The position numbers and the translations under genes are program-made. Below are positions 36,500-44,801 of a DNA stretch of 64,000 bases, one piece after another (position 1 is the first letter of the stretch; the number at the start of each line of letters is the position of its first letter). The notes under the pieces are model-generated. The model did not search any database, had not been told where the DNA came from, and saw only the letters and a program-made list of their open reading frames with translations. Origin of the DNA: JAMXLO01 sp963776505 (lineage in GTDB: Bacteria; Pseudomonadota; Alphaproteobacteria; Acetobacterales; Acetobacteraceae); the NCBI GenBank assembly GCA_963776505.1, contig CAVZNH010000078.1, positions 1 to 64,000 of the forward strand. The letters are read 5' to 3'.

Positions 36500-37308
36500 A
36501 TGCGTCAGAGCACTAGCTATCCCTCTGGGTATTTTGCCCAATCATATGGTTTGATTGTTGGCCAGCTCCTTGGCCAAGTCCTTGCTTTGTTCGTGTTGGG
36601 GCAGGTCTGGCCTTTCCTGCTAGAGGCATTGTCCGCAACGCGCGCCATTTAGCGGCCATGCGACACATAGCGGTACACTATTCTCACTTCGCAATTTACG
36701 GCGCTCCACAGTCAGTGCTCAACTCGCTTTCCGGGAATGTCCCGACCTTGTTGTTGACCGGTTTTTTCGGCGCGAACGAGACGGGACTGTTCTGGTTGGC
36801 CTACCGGATGCTGATCCTGCCGAATCAGATCCTCGTGGAGAGCATGCGCAGCGTTCTGTTCCAAAAACTGAACGAGGTTCATCTATCCGGCAAATCCATG
36901 CAGCCATTGATGCGCAGGGCGGCCCTCCAGCTTGTTATGCTCTGCGGTCCAATTGCTCTGATCCTGCTCGCCTTCGGACCGACCTTGTTTGCATGGGTAT
37001 TCGGCCCGAACTGGGCACGGGCGGGGACCGATGCGCAGATACTCGCTATATCCTGGATGCTTGGCAACGTTTCCGTGCCGGCGTCGATCGGCGCAGTTAT
37101 TCTGGGTCTTCAGCGTTCCTATTTTTTCCTGGAACTGGTGATGCTCGGTGTGCGGGCGATTAGGATCTGCATCGGAGCTCTTCTGAACAGCAGCAGCGTA
37201 GGTCTCATTCTGTTCTCCGCGGCTGCTGCCACTTCCAGTATAATCTTAATGGCAATGGTTACCGTTGCCGATAGGAAAAACCGTACTGCGATCACCGAGC
37301 GCGGTTGA
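36500..37308 (+). pseudogene. Polysaccharide flippase (Wzx-like), 5'-truncated and frameshifted
   Basis: The reading frame 36658-37308 (about 217 residues) is the C-terminal half of a MATE/Wzx-type exporter. It has several hydrophobic helices and the typical 'YGAPQSVLNSLSGNVPTLLL' and 'GFFGANETGLFWLAYRMLIL'. Upstream, a second frame from 36500 gives 'YGLIVGQLLGQVLALFVLGQ', the preceding helix, and ends at a stop at 36650-36652. One missing base near 36643 would join them. The first 150-200 residues are absent because the sequence meets the IS630 fragment. It would have moved lipid-linked sugar repeats across the inner membrane. Confidence 0.7.
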
Positions 37309-37389
37309 GATTGAAGTCCTGCCGTGCGGACGCGCGAAGACGCCGTGCTGACCGAGAACCAGATCGTGAAATAACGGCGTGGCTGAACG

Positions 37390-38544
37390 CTACAGCGTCG
37401 CCTGGGTCCCAAGGATGACCGTCGCCTGTGCGGACAAGACGCCGCCGTTGCCGTGCACCAGGGCGGTTTCCGCCTGCGCAACCTGCCGCGGACCGCATTC
37501 GCCGCGCAACTGGCGCACTGCCTCGATCAGAAGGAACAGACCGTACATACCGGGATGGCAATAGGACAGACCGCCACCATTGGTATTCACCGGCAGGCTG
37601 CCTTTGGGTCCAATGCGTCCACCGCTGACGAAACGCCCGCCTTCCCCCTTCGGGCAGAAGCCGAGGTCCTCGAGGAACAGGATCGTGTTGATGGTGAACG
37701 CGTCATACAGCGCCAGCACGTCGATGTCCGTCTCGCGCAACCGCGCCATGCGATAGGCGGCGGCGCCTGAATCGCGTGCGCCGGTCACAGTAAGATCCGG
37801 CATCGACGAAATCGACGCGTGCGTAATTGCCTGGCCGCAGCCGAGTACATAGACCGGAGGCTTCGCCAGACTGCGCGCGCGGTCCGCGGACATCATAACG
37901 ATCGCGCCGCCACCGTCAGTGATCAGGCAGCAGTCACGCACCGTGAACGGATAGCTGATCGGTCGCGCCGACAAGACCTCGTCAATCGTGAGGGGCTTCT
38001 TCTCCCATGCGACCGGGTTCAGCAGCGCCCATTCCCTGGCTGCCACAGCCACCTCGGCCAACTGTTCCCGCGTGGTGCCAAACTCGTGCATGTGGCGCGA
38101 CGCAGCGAGCGCGTATGCGGTCGAAGGCAGAAACGGCCTGAACGGCGTCTCATAGGGATTGTATTCCCGCGCAGAGGCCTGGCGGCGACCGACGGTACGC
38201 TGCGTGCTGCCATAGGCGATCACCGCCACAGAACACAGACCGGCCGCGAGTGCCGCTTGTGCGTGTGCCACGTGCACCTCGAACGACGAGCCGCCGACGA
38301 TGGTGGAGTCGGTGTAGGCCGCTGGCAGGCGAAGGTACTCACACATTGACATCGCCGACGTGCGTGCCTGCGTGGCGGCGCAGAAGATGCCGTCGACGTC
38401 GCGCAACTTCAGTCCACAGTCCGCGAGCGCACGGTGGATGCCCTGCGCCATCAGATCGAGCGGGCTCATGTTGGCGGCGACCGCGCCGATATCGGATTCC
38501 GCCGCACCGACGATGGCGGCGCTGCCACGGGTGAGGCCGTTCAT
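37390..38544 (-). CDS. Thiolase-fold protein without the nucleophilic Cys (Ltp2-like aldolase candidate)
   Basis: 384 residues of the SCP2/lipid-transfer thiolase group. The usual active-site Cys position reads 'STIVGGSSFEVHVAHAQ', with Gly/Ser instead of Cys, so it cannot be a normal thiolase. It keeps 'LALYDAFTINTILFLEDLGF', 'CPKGEGGRFVSGG' and 'GGGLSYCHPGMYGLF', whose Tyr residues match positions I recall as important in Ltp2, a retro-aldolase of sterol side-chain degradation that works with a DUF35 partner. The preceding gene encodes such a partner and overlaps this start (ATGA). It is the last gene of the long leftward operon. Retro-aldol cleavage of a CoA ester is inferred. Confidence 0.82.
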   Translation of the reverse strand: MNGLTRGSAAIVGAAESDIGAVAANMSPLDLMAQGIHRALADCGLKLRDVDGIFCAATQARTSAMSMCEYLRLPAAYTDSTIVGGSSFEVHVAHAQAALAAGLCSVAVIAYGSTQRTVGRRQASAREYNPYETPFRPFLPSTAYALAASRHMHEFGTTREQLAEVAVAAREWALLNPVAWEKKPLTIDEVLSARPISYPFTVRDCCLITDGGGAIVMMSADRARSLAKPPVYVLGCGQAITHASISSMPDLTVTGARDSGAAAYRMARLRETDIDVLALYDAFTINTILFLEDLGFCPKGEGGRFVSGGRIGPKGSLPVNTNGGGLSYCHPGMYGLFLLIEAVRQLRGECGPRQVAQAETALVHGNGGVLSAQATVILGTQATL

Positions 38545-38930
38545 GGCGTGGCCTCCGTCGGCGTAAACACCGGATACGGCGGTTCGTCGCCCTCCGCCGC
38601 ATGCACGCGGAACTTCACGCGCATGCCGATGTGCACATCGAGCGGGGCGATGTCCTCGACGCAACTCATCATGCGGAAGCCTTCATCGATGTCGATCAGC
38701 GCGACATTGTATGGATCGCCCTTCTGCGGATACACCACGGTGGTGGCGTGCACCGTGCCCATGCCCTTGCTGACGCGCCATTGCAGATTGTCGCCGCCGG
38801 TGAGCGGGCAGATCACACGCGGGTAGAACACCGCGGCATTGGCATCAGGGCTGAATTGGTAACCCAGTTCGCCCTTCTCCAGGTGTTCGAGATAGACACC
38901 CAGGGGTGAGGTGGCTGCGTTCGCCATCAT
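38541..38930 (-). CDS. DUF35/OB-fold partner protein of the thiolase-like enzyme
   Basis: 129 residues with an N-terminal segment where a rubredoxin-like zinc ribbon is expected, followed by the OB-fold acyl-CoA-binding domain ('GTVHATTVVYPQKGDPYNVA', 'LIDIDEGFRMMSCVEDI' and 'IGMRVKFRVHAAEGD'). Only one Cys ('VICPLTGG') lies in the ribbon region, so zinc may not be bound. DUF35 proteins bind CoA esters and form complexes with thiolase-like aldolases. The start at 38930 overlaps the dioxygenase stop, and its own stop overlaps the next gene start, so all three are coupled. Confidence 0.78.
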   Translation of the reverse strand: MMANAATSPLGVYLEHLEKGELGYQFSPDANAAVFYPRVICPLTGGDNLQWRVSKGMGTVHATTVVYPQKGDPYNVALIDIDEGFRMMSCVEDIAPLDVHIGMRVKFRVHAAEGDEPPYPVFTPTEATP

Positions 38931-39751
38931 ACTGGCCTGTCGCCAGCGACTGTGACGCGATGACCGGAGCGCGTGTGCGGCCAGTAATCCCACATCGCGC
39001 GATGCTGCGCGCAACGATTGTCCCAGAACGCGATGGAGTTCTCTCGCCAGCGGAAGCGGCACTGGAACAGCGGGTCCTCGGCAAAATCCCACAGGTAGTG
39101 CAGGATCGCATTGCTCTCATCGCGTGGAATGCCGACGATGCGCTTGGTGAAGCCGCGATTGACGTAGAGCGCCTTCTTGCCTGTCACCGGATGCGTGCGG
39201 ATCACCGGATGCTCGGCACGCGGATAGGTTGGCTTGTCGACGACGCCATAGTTGGCATAGGTGCCGCGATAAGCGTCCTCGCCGTCATGGATCGCGGTGA
39301 GGCCTTCCAGATAGCGCTTCATCCGCTCGGACAATGCCTCATAGGCCGCGTACATCGAGGCGAATAACGTATCGCCACCGCGCGGCGGGCACTTGCGGAT
39401 ATACAGGATACTGCCCATCGGCGGCTCCACATCACAGGACACGTCGCTGTGCCAGCCCTCGCCGTTGGCGCGCGGCGAGTCCCTGTCGGCATGCACGATC
39501 ATCAGTTCGGGATGCCCCGGCGCGTGCGGCGCCGCAGGGTGGATATGCAGTTGTCCAAAGCTGCGGCCGAAATCGAGGTGCTGTTCCTCGGAGATGTGCT
39601 GGTCGCGAAAGAAGATCACCAGGTTCTCCGCCAGCGCTCGATGGATCTCGCCATAGGTCTGGTTGCCGAGGGGTTGCGAGAGATCGACGCCGCCGATCTC
39701 GGCGCCGATGATGGGCGTCAGCTTGTCTACGGTTATCGTCTCGTACGGCAT
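38927..39751 (-). CDS. TauD/TfdA-like Fe(II)/2-oxoglutarate dioxygenase
   Basis: 274 residues with the full TauD pattern. 'VDKLTPIIGAEIGGVDLSQP' opens the protein, 'GEGWHSDVSC' carries the iron-binding H-x-D, 'IFFRDQHISEEQHLDFGRSF' lies between, and the distal His and the 2-oxoglutarate Arg are in 'WDNRCAQHRAMWDYWPHTR'. The ATG at 39751 is used because an earlier one adds 19 residues outside the family pattern. It lies in the long operon, coupled to the DUF35 gene. Hydroxylation of the operon's substrate or of a side product is inferred. Sulfonates, phenoxyacetates and others are known TauD-family substrates, and none can be chosen here. Confidence 0.85.
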   Translation of the reverse strand: MPYETITVDKLTPIIGAEIGGVDLSQPLGNQTYGEIHRALAENLVIFFRDQHISEEQHLDFGRSFGQLHIHPAAPHAPGHPELMIVHADRDSPRANGEGWHSDVSCDVEPPMGSILYIRKCPPRGGDTLFASMYAAYEALSERMKRYLEGLTAIHDGEDAYRGTYANYGVVDKPTYPRAEHPVIRTHPVTGKKALYVNRGFTKRIVGIPRDESNAILHYLWDFAEDPLFQCRFRWRENSIAFWDNRCAQHRAMWDYWPHTRSGHRVTVAGDRPV

Positions 39752-39844
39752 CAACTCATCGGCGTTGTGTTTATAGCGCGGTCCGTTGTTGCCACGCAGG
39801 ACGCTCATGGACGGTCTCCCTCGGCAAACAGGTCGGCAGCAAGT

Positions 39845-40483
39845 CTACCCGCGGTCGCCGCGCCGCGCTACGTCGGGGTAGAACTGTGGCGCCTCCCGCC
39901 GATCCGCGAGGCCATAATCGCGGATCACGCGCACACGCCGCTGGCGGACCGATGCGGGCGGCTCCCAGTTGTCTGCCGCCGCGCCATCTCGCCAAGAGAT
40001 CAGCAGCAGCAGACTTCCCGCCTCGTTTATGCTTTCGTACAGCTCGGCATCATGGACCCCATCGCGGGCCGTCATTTGCTGGGCTTCGGGAAGCGTCTGT
40101 GCATTGCCCTCGAGGATCGTGATGCCCTTCGCTGCTCCGACATCGGTCGTGTCGAACCGCTGCTCCTTCAGCGTTCGGCCGGAAGGAAGCTGCGTGTCGG
40201 CAGTGATTTCCCCGACCCGCAGGTGGTAATTCTCGAATACCTCGAAGCGCCCTTTTTCCTGCACCCCATGATGCATGGCATGGGTGCGCCAACGGATCAC
40301 CGCCTTCTCGTCGGCCCAGATCGAGAGGGACAGCAGGCGCCCCTCGGTGCGATGGCTTCTGTAGCGCACGTTCTCGATGAAACCGTCGATCCGTTCGAGC
40401 TCCGGGCGAAGCTGCGTTGCCAGACCGAGATACTGGTCCCAGCGATCCGACTTTGGCTGCACTTCAAATATCACTGCGAACAT
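39845..40483 (-). CDS. Double ABM-domain protein (putative monooxygenase or regulator of oxygenation)
   Basis: 212 residues with two dimeric alpha/beta-barrel (ABM-like) repeats. The first is 'MFAVIFEVQPKSDRWDQYLG' with 'LLSLSIWADEKAVIRWRTHA', and the second is in the region 'ITILEGNAQTLPEAQQMT' with 'LLLLISWRDGAAADNWEPP'. Single-domain members are cofactor-free monooxygenases or ligand-binding proteins; a fused pair makes a pseudo-dimer. The start at 40483 leaves a 13-base gap after the hydrolase gene. It belongs to the long leftward operon. Activity unknown. Confidence 0.75.
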   Translation of the reverse strand: MFAVIFEVQPKSDRWDQYLGLATQLRPELERIDGFIENVRYRSHRTEGRLLSLSIWADEKAVIRWRTHAMHHGVQEKGRFEVFENYHLRVGEITADTQLPSGRTLKEQRFDTTDVGAAKGITILEGNAQTLPEAQQMTARDGVHDAELYESINEAGSLLLLISWRDGAAADNWEPPASVRQRRVRVIRDYGLADRREAPQFYPDVARRGDRG

Positions 40484-40496
40484 CGTGTCCTCCGTA

Positions 40497-41462
40497 TCAA
40501 TCCATGTTTGCCGGTTCATCGCCCCCGGCGAGAAAATTCTGTGCTTCGCGATACAGCGCATAGCGGCTTGTCTCGAGATGCATCAGGTGGGTGCCACGAC
40601 TGATCTTCACATCGCGCCGGATCGGTGACGAGGTGAGGGCATCGAACAGCCAGGCCGCGTCCTCGTCCGTGCACATGCTGTCCCACTCGCCGCGGATGAT
40701 CGCCACCGGCGCGCGCACACGGGACGGATCGTAAGCGAGATCGCCTGCCCAGGCGCGACCGATGTCAGCCCACGGCCCGCTCGGTGTCTTCACGCTCGGT
40801 GGAACTCGCGTCCTGCTGGCCGGGTCGCTGTCCAAGTAACCCTCGCCCCACTCGCCGAAATAACGGCGGGACAGCACGGGCGCTTCGCCGGCCGGCACCT
40901 CCGCGGTGAACCGCTGCCACTGATCCTGCAGCGAAACCAGCCGCCATGCGGGGTAGTCCTGCACCAAGTTCCCTCCCCGGCGCGCGATGGCACCGAACAG
41001 GACGAGCCGTTCAATCAGATCTGGGCAGCGCGCGGCGAGGCGGCCGCTCACGATCGTGCCCCACGAATGCGCGATCAACGATATCCGATCTGTCGCGTGA
41101 TGCTGACAAATATACCTCGCAACCTTTTCCAGTTGCTGGCTTGCATCTTCTGCGGTGCATAGCGGTGCGCGGCCGTCCGGCGGTTCTGCCATGGCAGGGT
41201 ACGGATCCGAATGACCGTAGCCGTGGAAATCGAAGCCCCATACATGAAACCCCGCGGCGCAAAGCTCATCGCGCCACGAGCGGCCATCGAAGCGGTGTGC
41301 GATCGATAGCGCGGATGGGAACGTCGCACCATGCACGTACAGTGCGACGCCCTTGGGCGAAATGCCGTCCGGCGGTGGCAGGTGGCTCAGGAACAGCGAC
41401 AGTCCGGCATGGCTGCCTGGAATGTAAAAATGCCTCTCGCGTGGATCGAGCAATGCTGGCAT
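40497..41462 (-). CDS. Alpha/beta-fold hydrolase
   Basis: 321 residues. 'KGVALYVHGATFPSALSIAH' provides the oxyanion region, 'ISLIAHSWGTIVSGRLAAR' carries the nucleophilic Ser in A-H-S-W-G, the acid Asp is in 'VAIIRGEWDSMCTDEDA', and the base His is in 'SRGTHLMHLE'. There is no signal peptide, so the protein is cytoplasmic. In the operon it probably hydrolyses an ester, lactone or thioester formed after oxygenation. The 41462 ATG is preferred because the residues upstream to 41519 are not family-like. The substrate is unknown. Confidence 0.82.
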   Translation of the reverse strand: MPALLDPRERHFYIPGSHAGLSLFLSHLPPPDGISPKGVALYVHGATFPSALSIAHRFDGRSWRDELCAAGFHVWGFDFHGYGHSDPYPAMAEPPDGRAPLCTAEDASQQLEKVARYICQHHATDRISLIAHSWGTIVSGRLAARCPDLIERLVLFGAIARRGGNLVQDYPAWRLVSLQDQWQRFTAEVPAGEAPVLSRRYFGEWGEGYLDSDPASRTRVPPSVKTPSGPWADIGRAWAGDLAYDPSRVRAPVAIIRGEWDSMCTDEDAAWLFDALTSSPIRRDVKISRGTHLMHLETSRYALYREAQNFLAGGDEPANMD

Positions 41463-41545
41463 TGGCGTGCCTCCATCGGTGTTATCCGATATGCATCGCC
41501 GAACGCCATGCAGCCACACGCGTTGCTACGGTCGCTGCCGAAGCG

Positions 41546-41938
41546 TCACACCACCGCGATTGCACTCATTTCGATCAGGTAGTCGGGATGGGTGAACTTG
41601 CTCACCTCGACCAGCGTGGAGGCCGGCGGCGGCGAGGCAAAGAACTCACGTCGCACCTTATGGATCGGCGCGAGGTTCTCCATGTTGCGCACATAGACAT
41701 CCACTCGGCAGACATTGGCAAGCGTGCCACCTGCGGCCTCCACCGCTGCCTTGACGTTCTCGCACACCTGACGGGTCTGCGCCTCGATGTCGCCAATGCC
41801 GGCGATTGTGCCGTCCGGGCGCTGGGCCACCATGCCGGAGATGAACACCAGCCGCCCGGTCGCTTCCACGGCGATCGCCTGCGCGAAATGTCCGCCAGGC
41901 TTCGGCGCTTTGTCGGTGATGATCTCCTGTCGCGGCAT
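41546..41938 (-). CDS. RidA-family protein
   Basis: About 130 residues of the YjgF/YER057c/UK114 family, which deaminates reactive enamine/imine intermediates or has related hydrolase roles. Typical stretches are 'GHFAQAIAVEATGRLVFISG', 'RQVCENVKAAVEAAGGTLAN' and 'VCRVDVYVRN'. The Arg in 'YVRNMENL', equivalent to the catalytic Arg of RidA, is present. Such paralogues are often embedded in catabolic operons. It starts at 41938, 17 bases after the paaD stop. The start was placed at 'MPRQEIITDK', since the long upstream frame lies inside paaD. Confidence 0.82.
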   Translation of the reverse strand: MPRQEIITDKAPKPGGHFAQAIAVEATGRLVFISGMVAQRPDGTIAGIGDIEAQTRQVCENVKAAVEAAGGTLANVCRVDVYVRNMENLAPIHKVRREFFASPPPASTLVEVSKFTHPDYLIEMSAIAVV

Positions 41939-41955
41939 CGGCCCCTCCCTGCTGT

Positions 41956-42444
41956 TCAGTGGCACTTGAACGCGTCGAACGGCTCCCGGCACGCGCGGCA
42001 GCGATGGAGCGACTTGCACGCCGTCGAGCCAAATTCGCTGATCAGTTCCGTATCGGCGCTGCCGCAATGCGGGCAAGCGGGATGCGCCTCACCGAATAGC
42101 GCGCGGCGCGACGCCGTATGCTCGGGCGGCGCGATGCCGAAGGCGGCGAGTTTGCTGCGCGCCGCATCGGTCAGCCAGTCAGTCGTCCATGCGGGCGATA
42201 GACGAGTGTTCACGCGCGCCTTGATGCCCGCACGTGCGAGCGCCGTTTCGATGTCCAGCGTGATCATGTTCATTGCCGGGCAGCCGGAGTAGGTGGGCGT
42301 GATGGTCACCCGCACCGTGTCATCGTGCACCGACACGTCCCGCAGTATGCCGAGGTCGCTGATCGTCAGCACCGGGATCTCCGGATCGGTGACGGTTTCC
42401 AGCGCGGCGAGTGCGCGTTCACGCAGCGTGGCAACGTTTACCAT
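41956..42444 (-). CDS. paaD: Phenylacetyl-CoA epoxidase maturation protein PaaD
   Basis: 162 residues: an N-terminal DUF59/MIP18-like domain ('VTDPEIPVLTISDLGILRDV', 'VTITPTYSGCPAMNMITLDI') and a C-terminal zinc-finger-like tail with Cys in 'PACPHCGSADTELIS' and 'LHRCRACREPFDAFKCH'. PaaD (PaaJ) helps mature iron-sulfur clusters of the epoxidase, in particular the PaaE reductase. No paaE is present in the operon, which makes a lone PaaD notable. The ATG at 42444 overlaps the end of paaC by seven bases. Confidence 0.9.
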   Translation of the reverse strand: MVNVATLRERALAALETVTDPEIPVLTISDLGILRDVSVHDDTVRVTITPTYSGCPAMNMITLDIETALARAGIKARVNTRLSPAWTTDWLTDAARSKLAAFGIAPPEHTASRRALFGEAHPACPHCGSADTELISEFGSTACKSLHRCRACREPFDAFKCH

Positions 42445-43196
42445 GTGGCGCCCGGATAGCTGCGCTGGAGGAATTGCATTTCCGCCAACAAATGGCCGAG
42501 GTGTTCGGTGTGTCGTCCGCTGCGGCCACCCGATTGCATCCAGCCATCCGGCGGTCGTTGCAGCGTGGCGCGCGCGAGGATTCCGTCAATGCTCGCGTTC
42601 CAGGCGTCGCGTTGCGACATTGGCGGCGCGACAATGCCAGCGTCGCCTGCCATGTCGGTGAAGAGTTCGCCGGTGTAGGGCCACAGATCATCCAGCGCGT
42701 TCTGCGCCCGACGATGACTTTCCGTTGTGCCGTCGCCGAGGCGGATCAACCATTCCGCGGCGTGCCGCAGGTGATAGGCAGTTTCCTTTTCCGCCTTCGC
42801 GGCGATGGCGGCGATCGTGCTGTCGGGTGACACAATCGAGGCGCGCCAGAACGGATCGGTGAAAGCCGATACCAGCACCAGGCGCGCGATGCTGAACGCG
42901 AAGTCGCCGTTTGGCAGTTCCATCATCAGGCAGTTCCGCCACGCCGGGGCATCACGCAGATAGGCAAGCTGGTCCTCGGTGTGGCCGGTCAGCGTGCCGG
43001 CGTAGCTGTAGAGCGAACGCGCCTGGCCGATCAGATCGAGCGCAATGTTGGCCAGCGCCAGTTCTTCCTCGAGCATTGGCGCATGGCCGGTCCACTCCGA
43101 CAGACGGTGTCCCAGGATCAGCGCATCGTCCGCCAGGCAAAGCAGCTGATGGACGACGGGCGTCTCCTCGACAGCGATTGAGGTCGTTTGTGCCAC
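42438..43196 (-). CDS. paaC: Phenylacetyl-CoA epoxidase subunit PaaC-like
   Basis: 252 residues of the ferritin-like PaaC family, the structural partner of catalytic PaaA in the (PaaAC)2 core. 'LCLADDALILGHRLSEWTGH' and 'MLEEELALANIALDLIGQAR' are typical, as are 'QLAYLRDAPAWRNCLMMELP' and 'HLGHLLAEMQFLQRSYPG' at the end. It starts with GTG at 43196, five bases after the P450 stop. It lies downstream of paaA and paaB but is separated from paaB by the P450 gene, an order I do not recognise from standard paa clusters. Confidence 0.9.
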   Translation of the reverse strand: MAQTTSIAVEETPVVHQLLCLADDALILGHRLSEWTGHAPMLEEELALANIALDLIGQARSLYSYAGTLTGHTEDQLAYLRDAPAWRNCLMMELPNGDFAFSIARLVLVSAFTDPFWRASIVSPDSTIAAIAAKAEKETAYHLRHAAEWLIRLGDGTTESHRRAQNALDDLWPYTGELFTDMAGDAGIVAPPMSQRDAWNASIDGILARATLQRPPDGWMQSGGRSGRHTEHLGHLLAEMQFLQRSYPGATW

Positions 43197-43200
43197 GACC

Positions 43201-44460
43201 TCAGTGGACGGGGATGCGCACCGGCATCGTGGAAATGCTGCGCAGTATGTTGGAATAGGCGCGGGTCGGCGGCTCCAGCACCTCGATCATCGGGAACCGT
43301 TGCAGGATCTCCTCCCACAGGATCGTCAATTGCAATTCCGCCAGGCGGTTGCCGACGCAGCGGTGGATGCCGAAGCCGAACGACAGATGCTGACGTGGCC
43401 GCGCACGGTCGATAAGGAAATCATTGGCGTTCTCGATTGCCGCATCGTCGCGATTGCCGGAGATGTACCACATGGCCAGCTTATCGCCCTTGCGGATGTG
43501 CTTGCCGCCAAGCTCTGCGTCCTCCAGCGCCGTGCGCCGCATGTGAATCACCGGCGTGTGGTAGCGGATGATCTCCGGCACCATGCTGGTAACCAGCACG
43601 GGATTGTTGACCAGCTTGCGATACTGCTCCGGGTTGTTGTGCAGCGCCCATAGACCGCCCGACATCGAGTTCCGTGTGGTGTCGTTGCCGCCGACCAGCA
43701 GCAGGAGGATGTTGCCCATGAATTCCGCCGGCCGCGAAGGGAGATCGCGTGTCGCCTCGCCGTGAGCAAGCATGGAGATCAGATCGGGCCTTGGCTCCTG
43801 CTTCGCGCGCTCGTGCCAAAGGTCGACGAAGTACTCCATTGCCTGCTGGAGCACGGTGTCCCGCTTTTCATCTAAATCGATCTCGGTGCCGGCGCGCGTG
43901 TTCACCGTCGCGACATTCGACCAGTAGGTGAGCTTGCGCCGCTCCTCGAACGGGAAGTCGAACAGCGTGGCGAGCATCTGCGTGGTCAGCTCGATCGACA
44001 CGCGATCCACCCAGTCGAATACTTCGCCGCGCGGCAACTCGTCGAGCACGCGCTGCGTGCGCTCGCGGATGGTGCTGGAAAGGCGCTGGAGGTTGCCGGG
44101 CGCAACCACAGGCGACACGACCTTGCGCTGCTCGTCGTGCTTCGGCTGATCCATAGAGATGAAGCTGGGTCGCCGGAAGTCCATCGGTGTGTCGCGCAAC
44201 ACGATGCCACCCATCATGGCATCGGAAGAGTAGACCTTCTGGTTCGTGTCGACCTGCATGATGTCGTGGTACCTGGTCACCGACCAGTACGAGCCGTACA
44301 TGCCGTTCTCGCACCAGTGCACCGGGTCTTCCTGGCGCAGGCGCTCGAAATACGGTTGCCAGATGTCGTCCTGATAAAGCCGCGGCTGGCTGACATCGAT
44401 CTTGTCGAGTGGGAGCGACCAGGCGTCTTCGCGCGGATCGATGTTGACGGGGGCATTCAT
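43201..44460 (-). CDS. Cytochrome P450, CYP153-like
   Basis: 419 residues. The heme-binding loop 'LSFGFGIHRCVGNRLAELQL' holds the axial Cys near 366; the I-helix oxygen-activation motif is 'LLVGGNDTTRNSMSGGLWAL', and E-x-x-R is in 'PEIIRYH'. The stretch 'SIELTTQMLATLFDFPFEER' and 'FISMDQPKHDEQRKVVSP' strongly recall CYP153 alkane/fatty-acid omega-hydroxylases. It is soluble, with no membrane anchor. No ferredoxin or ferredoxin reductase gene is adjacent. It lies between paaB and paaC in the same direction, so it is co-expressed with the epoxidase subunits. The substrate is unknown. Confidence 0.88.
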   Translation of the reverse strand: MNAPVNIDPREDAWSLPLDKIDVSQPRLYQDDIWQPYFERLRQEDPVHWCENGMYGSYWSVTRYHDIMQVDTNQKVYSSDAMMGGIVLRDTPMDFRRPSFISMDQPKHDEQRKVVSPVVAPGNLQRLSSTIRERTQRVLDELPRGEVFDWVDRVSIELTTQMLATLFDFPFEERRKLTYWSNVATVNTRAGTEIDLDEKRDTVLQQAMEYFVDLWHERAKQEPRPDLISMLAHGEATRDLPSRPAEFMGNILLLLVGGNDTTRNSMSGGLWALHNNPEQYRKLVNNPVLVTSMVPEIIRYHTPVIHMRRTALEDAELGGKHIRKGDKLAMWYISGNRDDAAIENANDFLIDRARPRQHLSFGFGIHRCVGNRLAELQLTILWEEILQRFPMIEVLEPPTRAYSNILRSISTMPVRIPVH

Positions 44461-44511
44461 TGCGTTTCATCCCTGTTGGTCGAGGTCCGGCTTAATCGTA
44501 CAAGCCGTGGC

Positions 44512-44799
44512 CTACATGTTGTCCACTTCGTCGGGCACTTCGTAAAACGTGGGGTGACGGTAGATCTTCGAGCCGGTCGGCTCGAACAGCATGTCCTTGT
44601 CCGAGGGATCCGAGGCGGTGATCGCTGTCGACGGCACGACCCAGAGGGAGAGTCCCTCGCCGCGTCGCGTATAGACGTCGCGCGCCGCCTGCAATGCGAG
44701 AGTCGCGTCGGCTGCGTGCACGGATCCGACATGCCGGTGTGCCAGCCCTGTGCGGGCGCGGATGAAGACCTCCCACAGCGGCGTGGCCTGCTCAACCAT
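44512..44799 (-). CDS. paaB: Phenylacetyl-CoA epoxidase subunit PaaB
   Basis: 95 residues of the small PaaB subunit, which links PaaAC heterodimers. It begins 'MVEQATPLWEVFIRARTGLA', continues 'HRHVGSVHAADATLALQAAR' and 'DVYTRRGEGLSLWVVPS', and ends near 'YRHPTFYEVPDEVDNM', all typical. The ATG at 44799 leaves two bases after the paaA stop. Length matches the family (about 95). Confidence 0.9.
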   Translation of the reverse strand: MVEQATPLWEVFIRARTGLAHRHVGSVHAADATLALQAARDVYTRRGEGLSLWVVPSTAITASDPSDKDMLFEPTGSKIYRHPTFYEVPDEVDNM

Positions 44800-44801
44800 C
44801 G

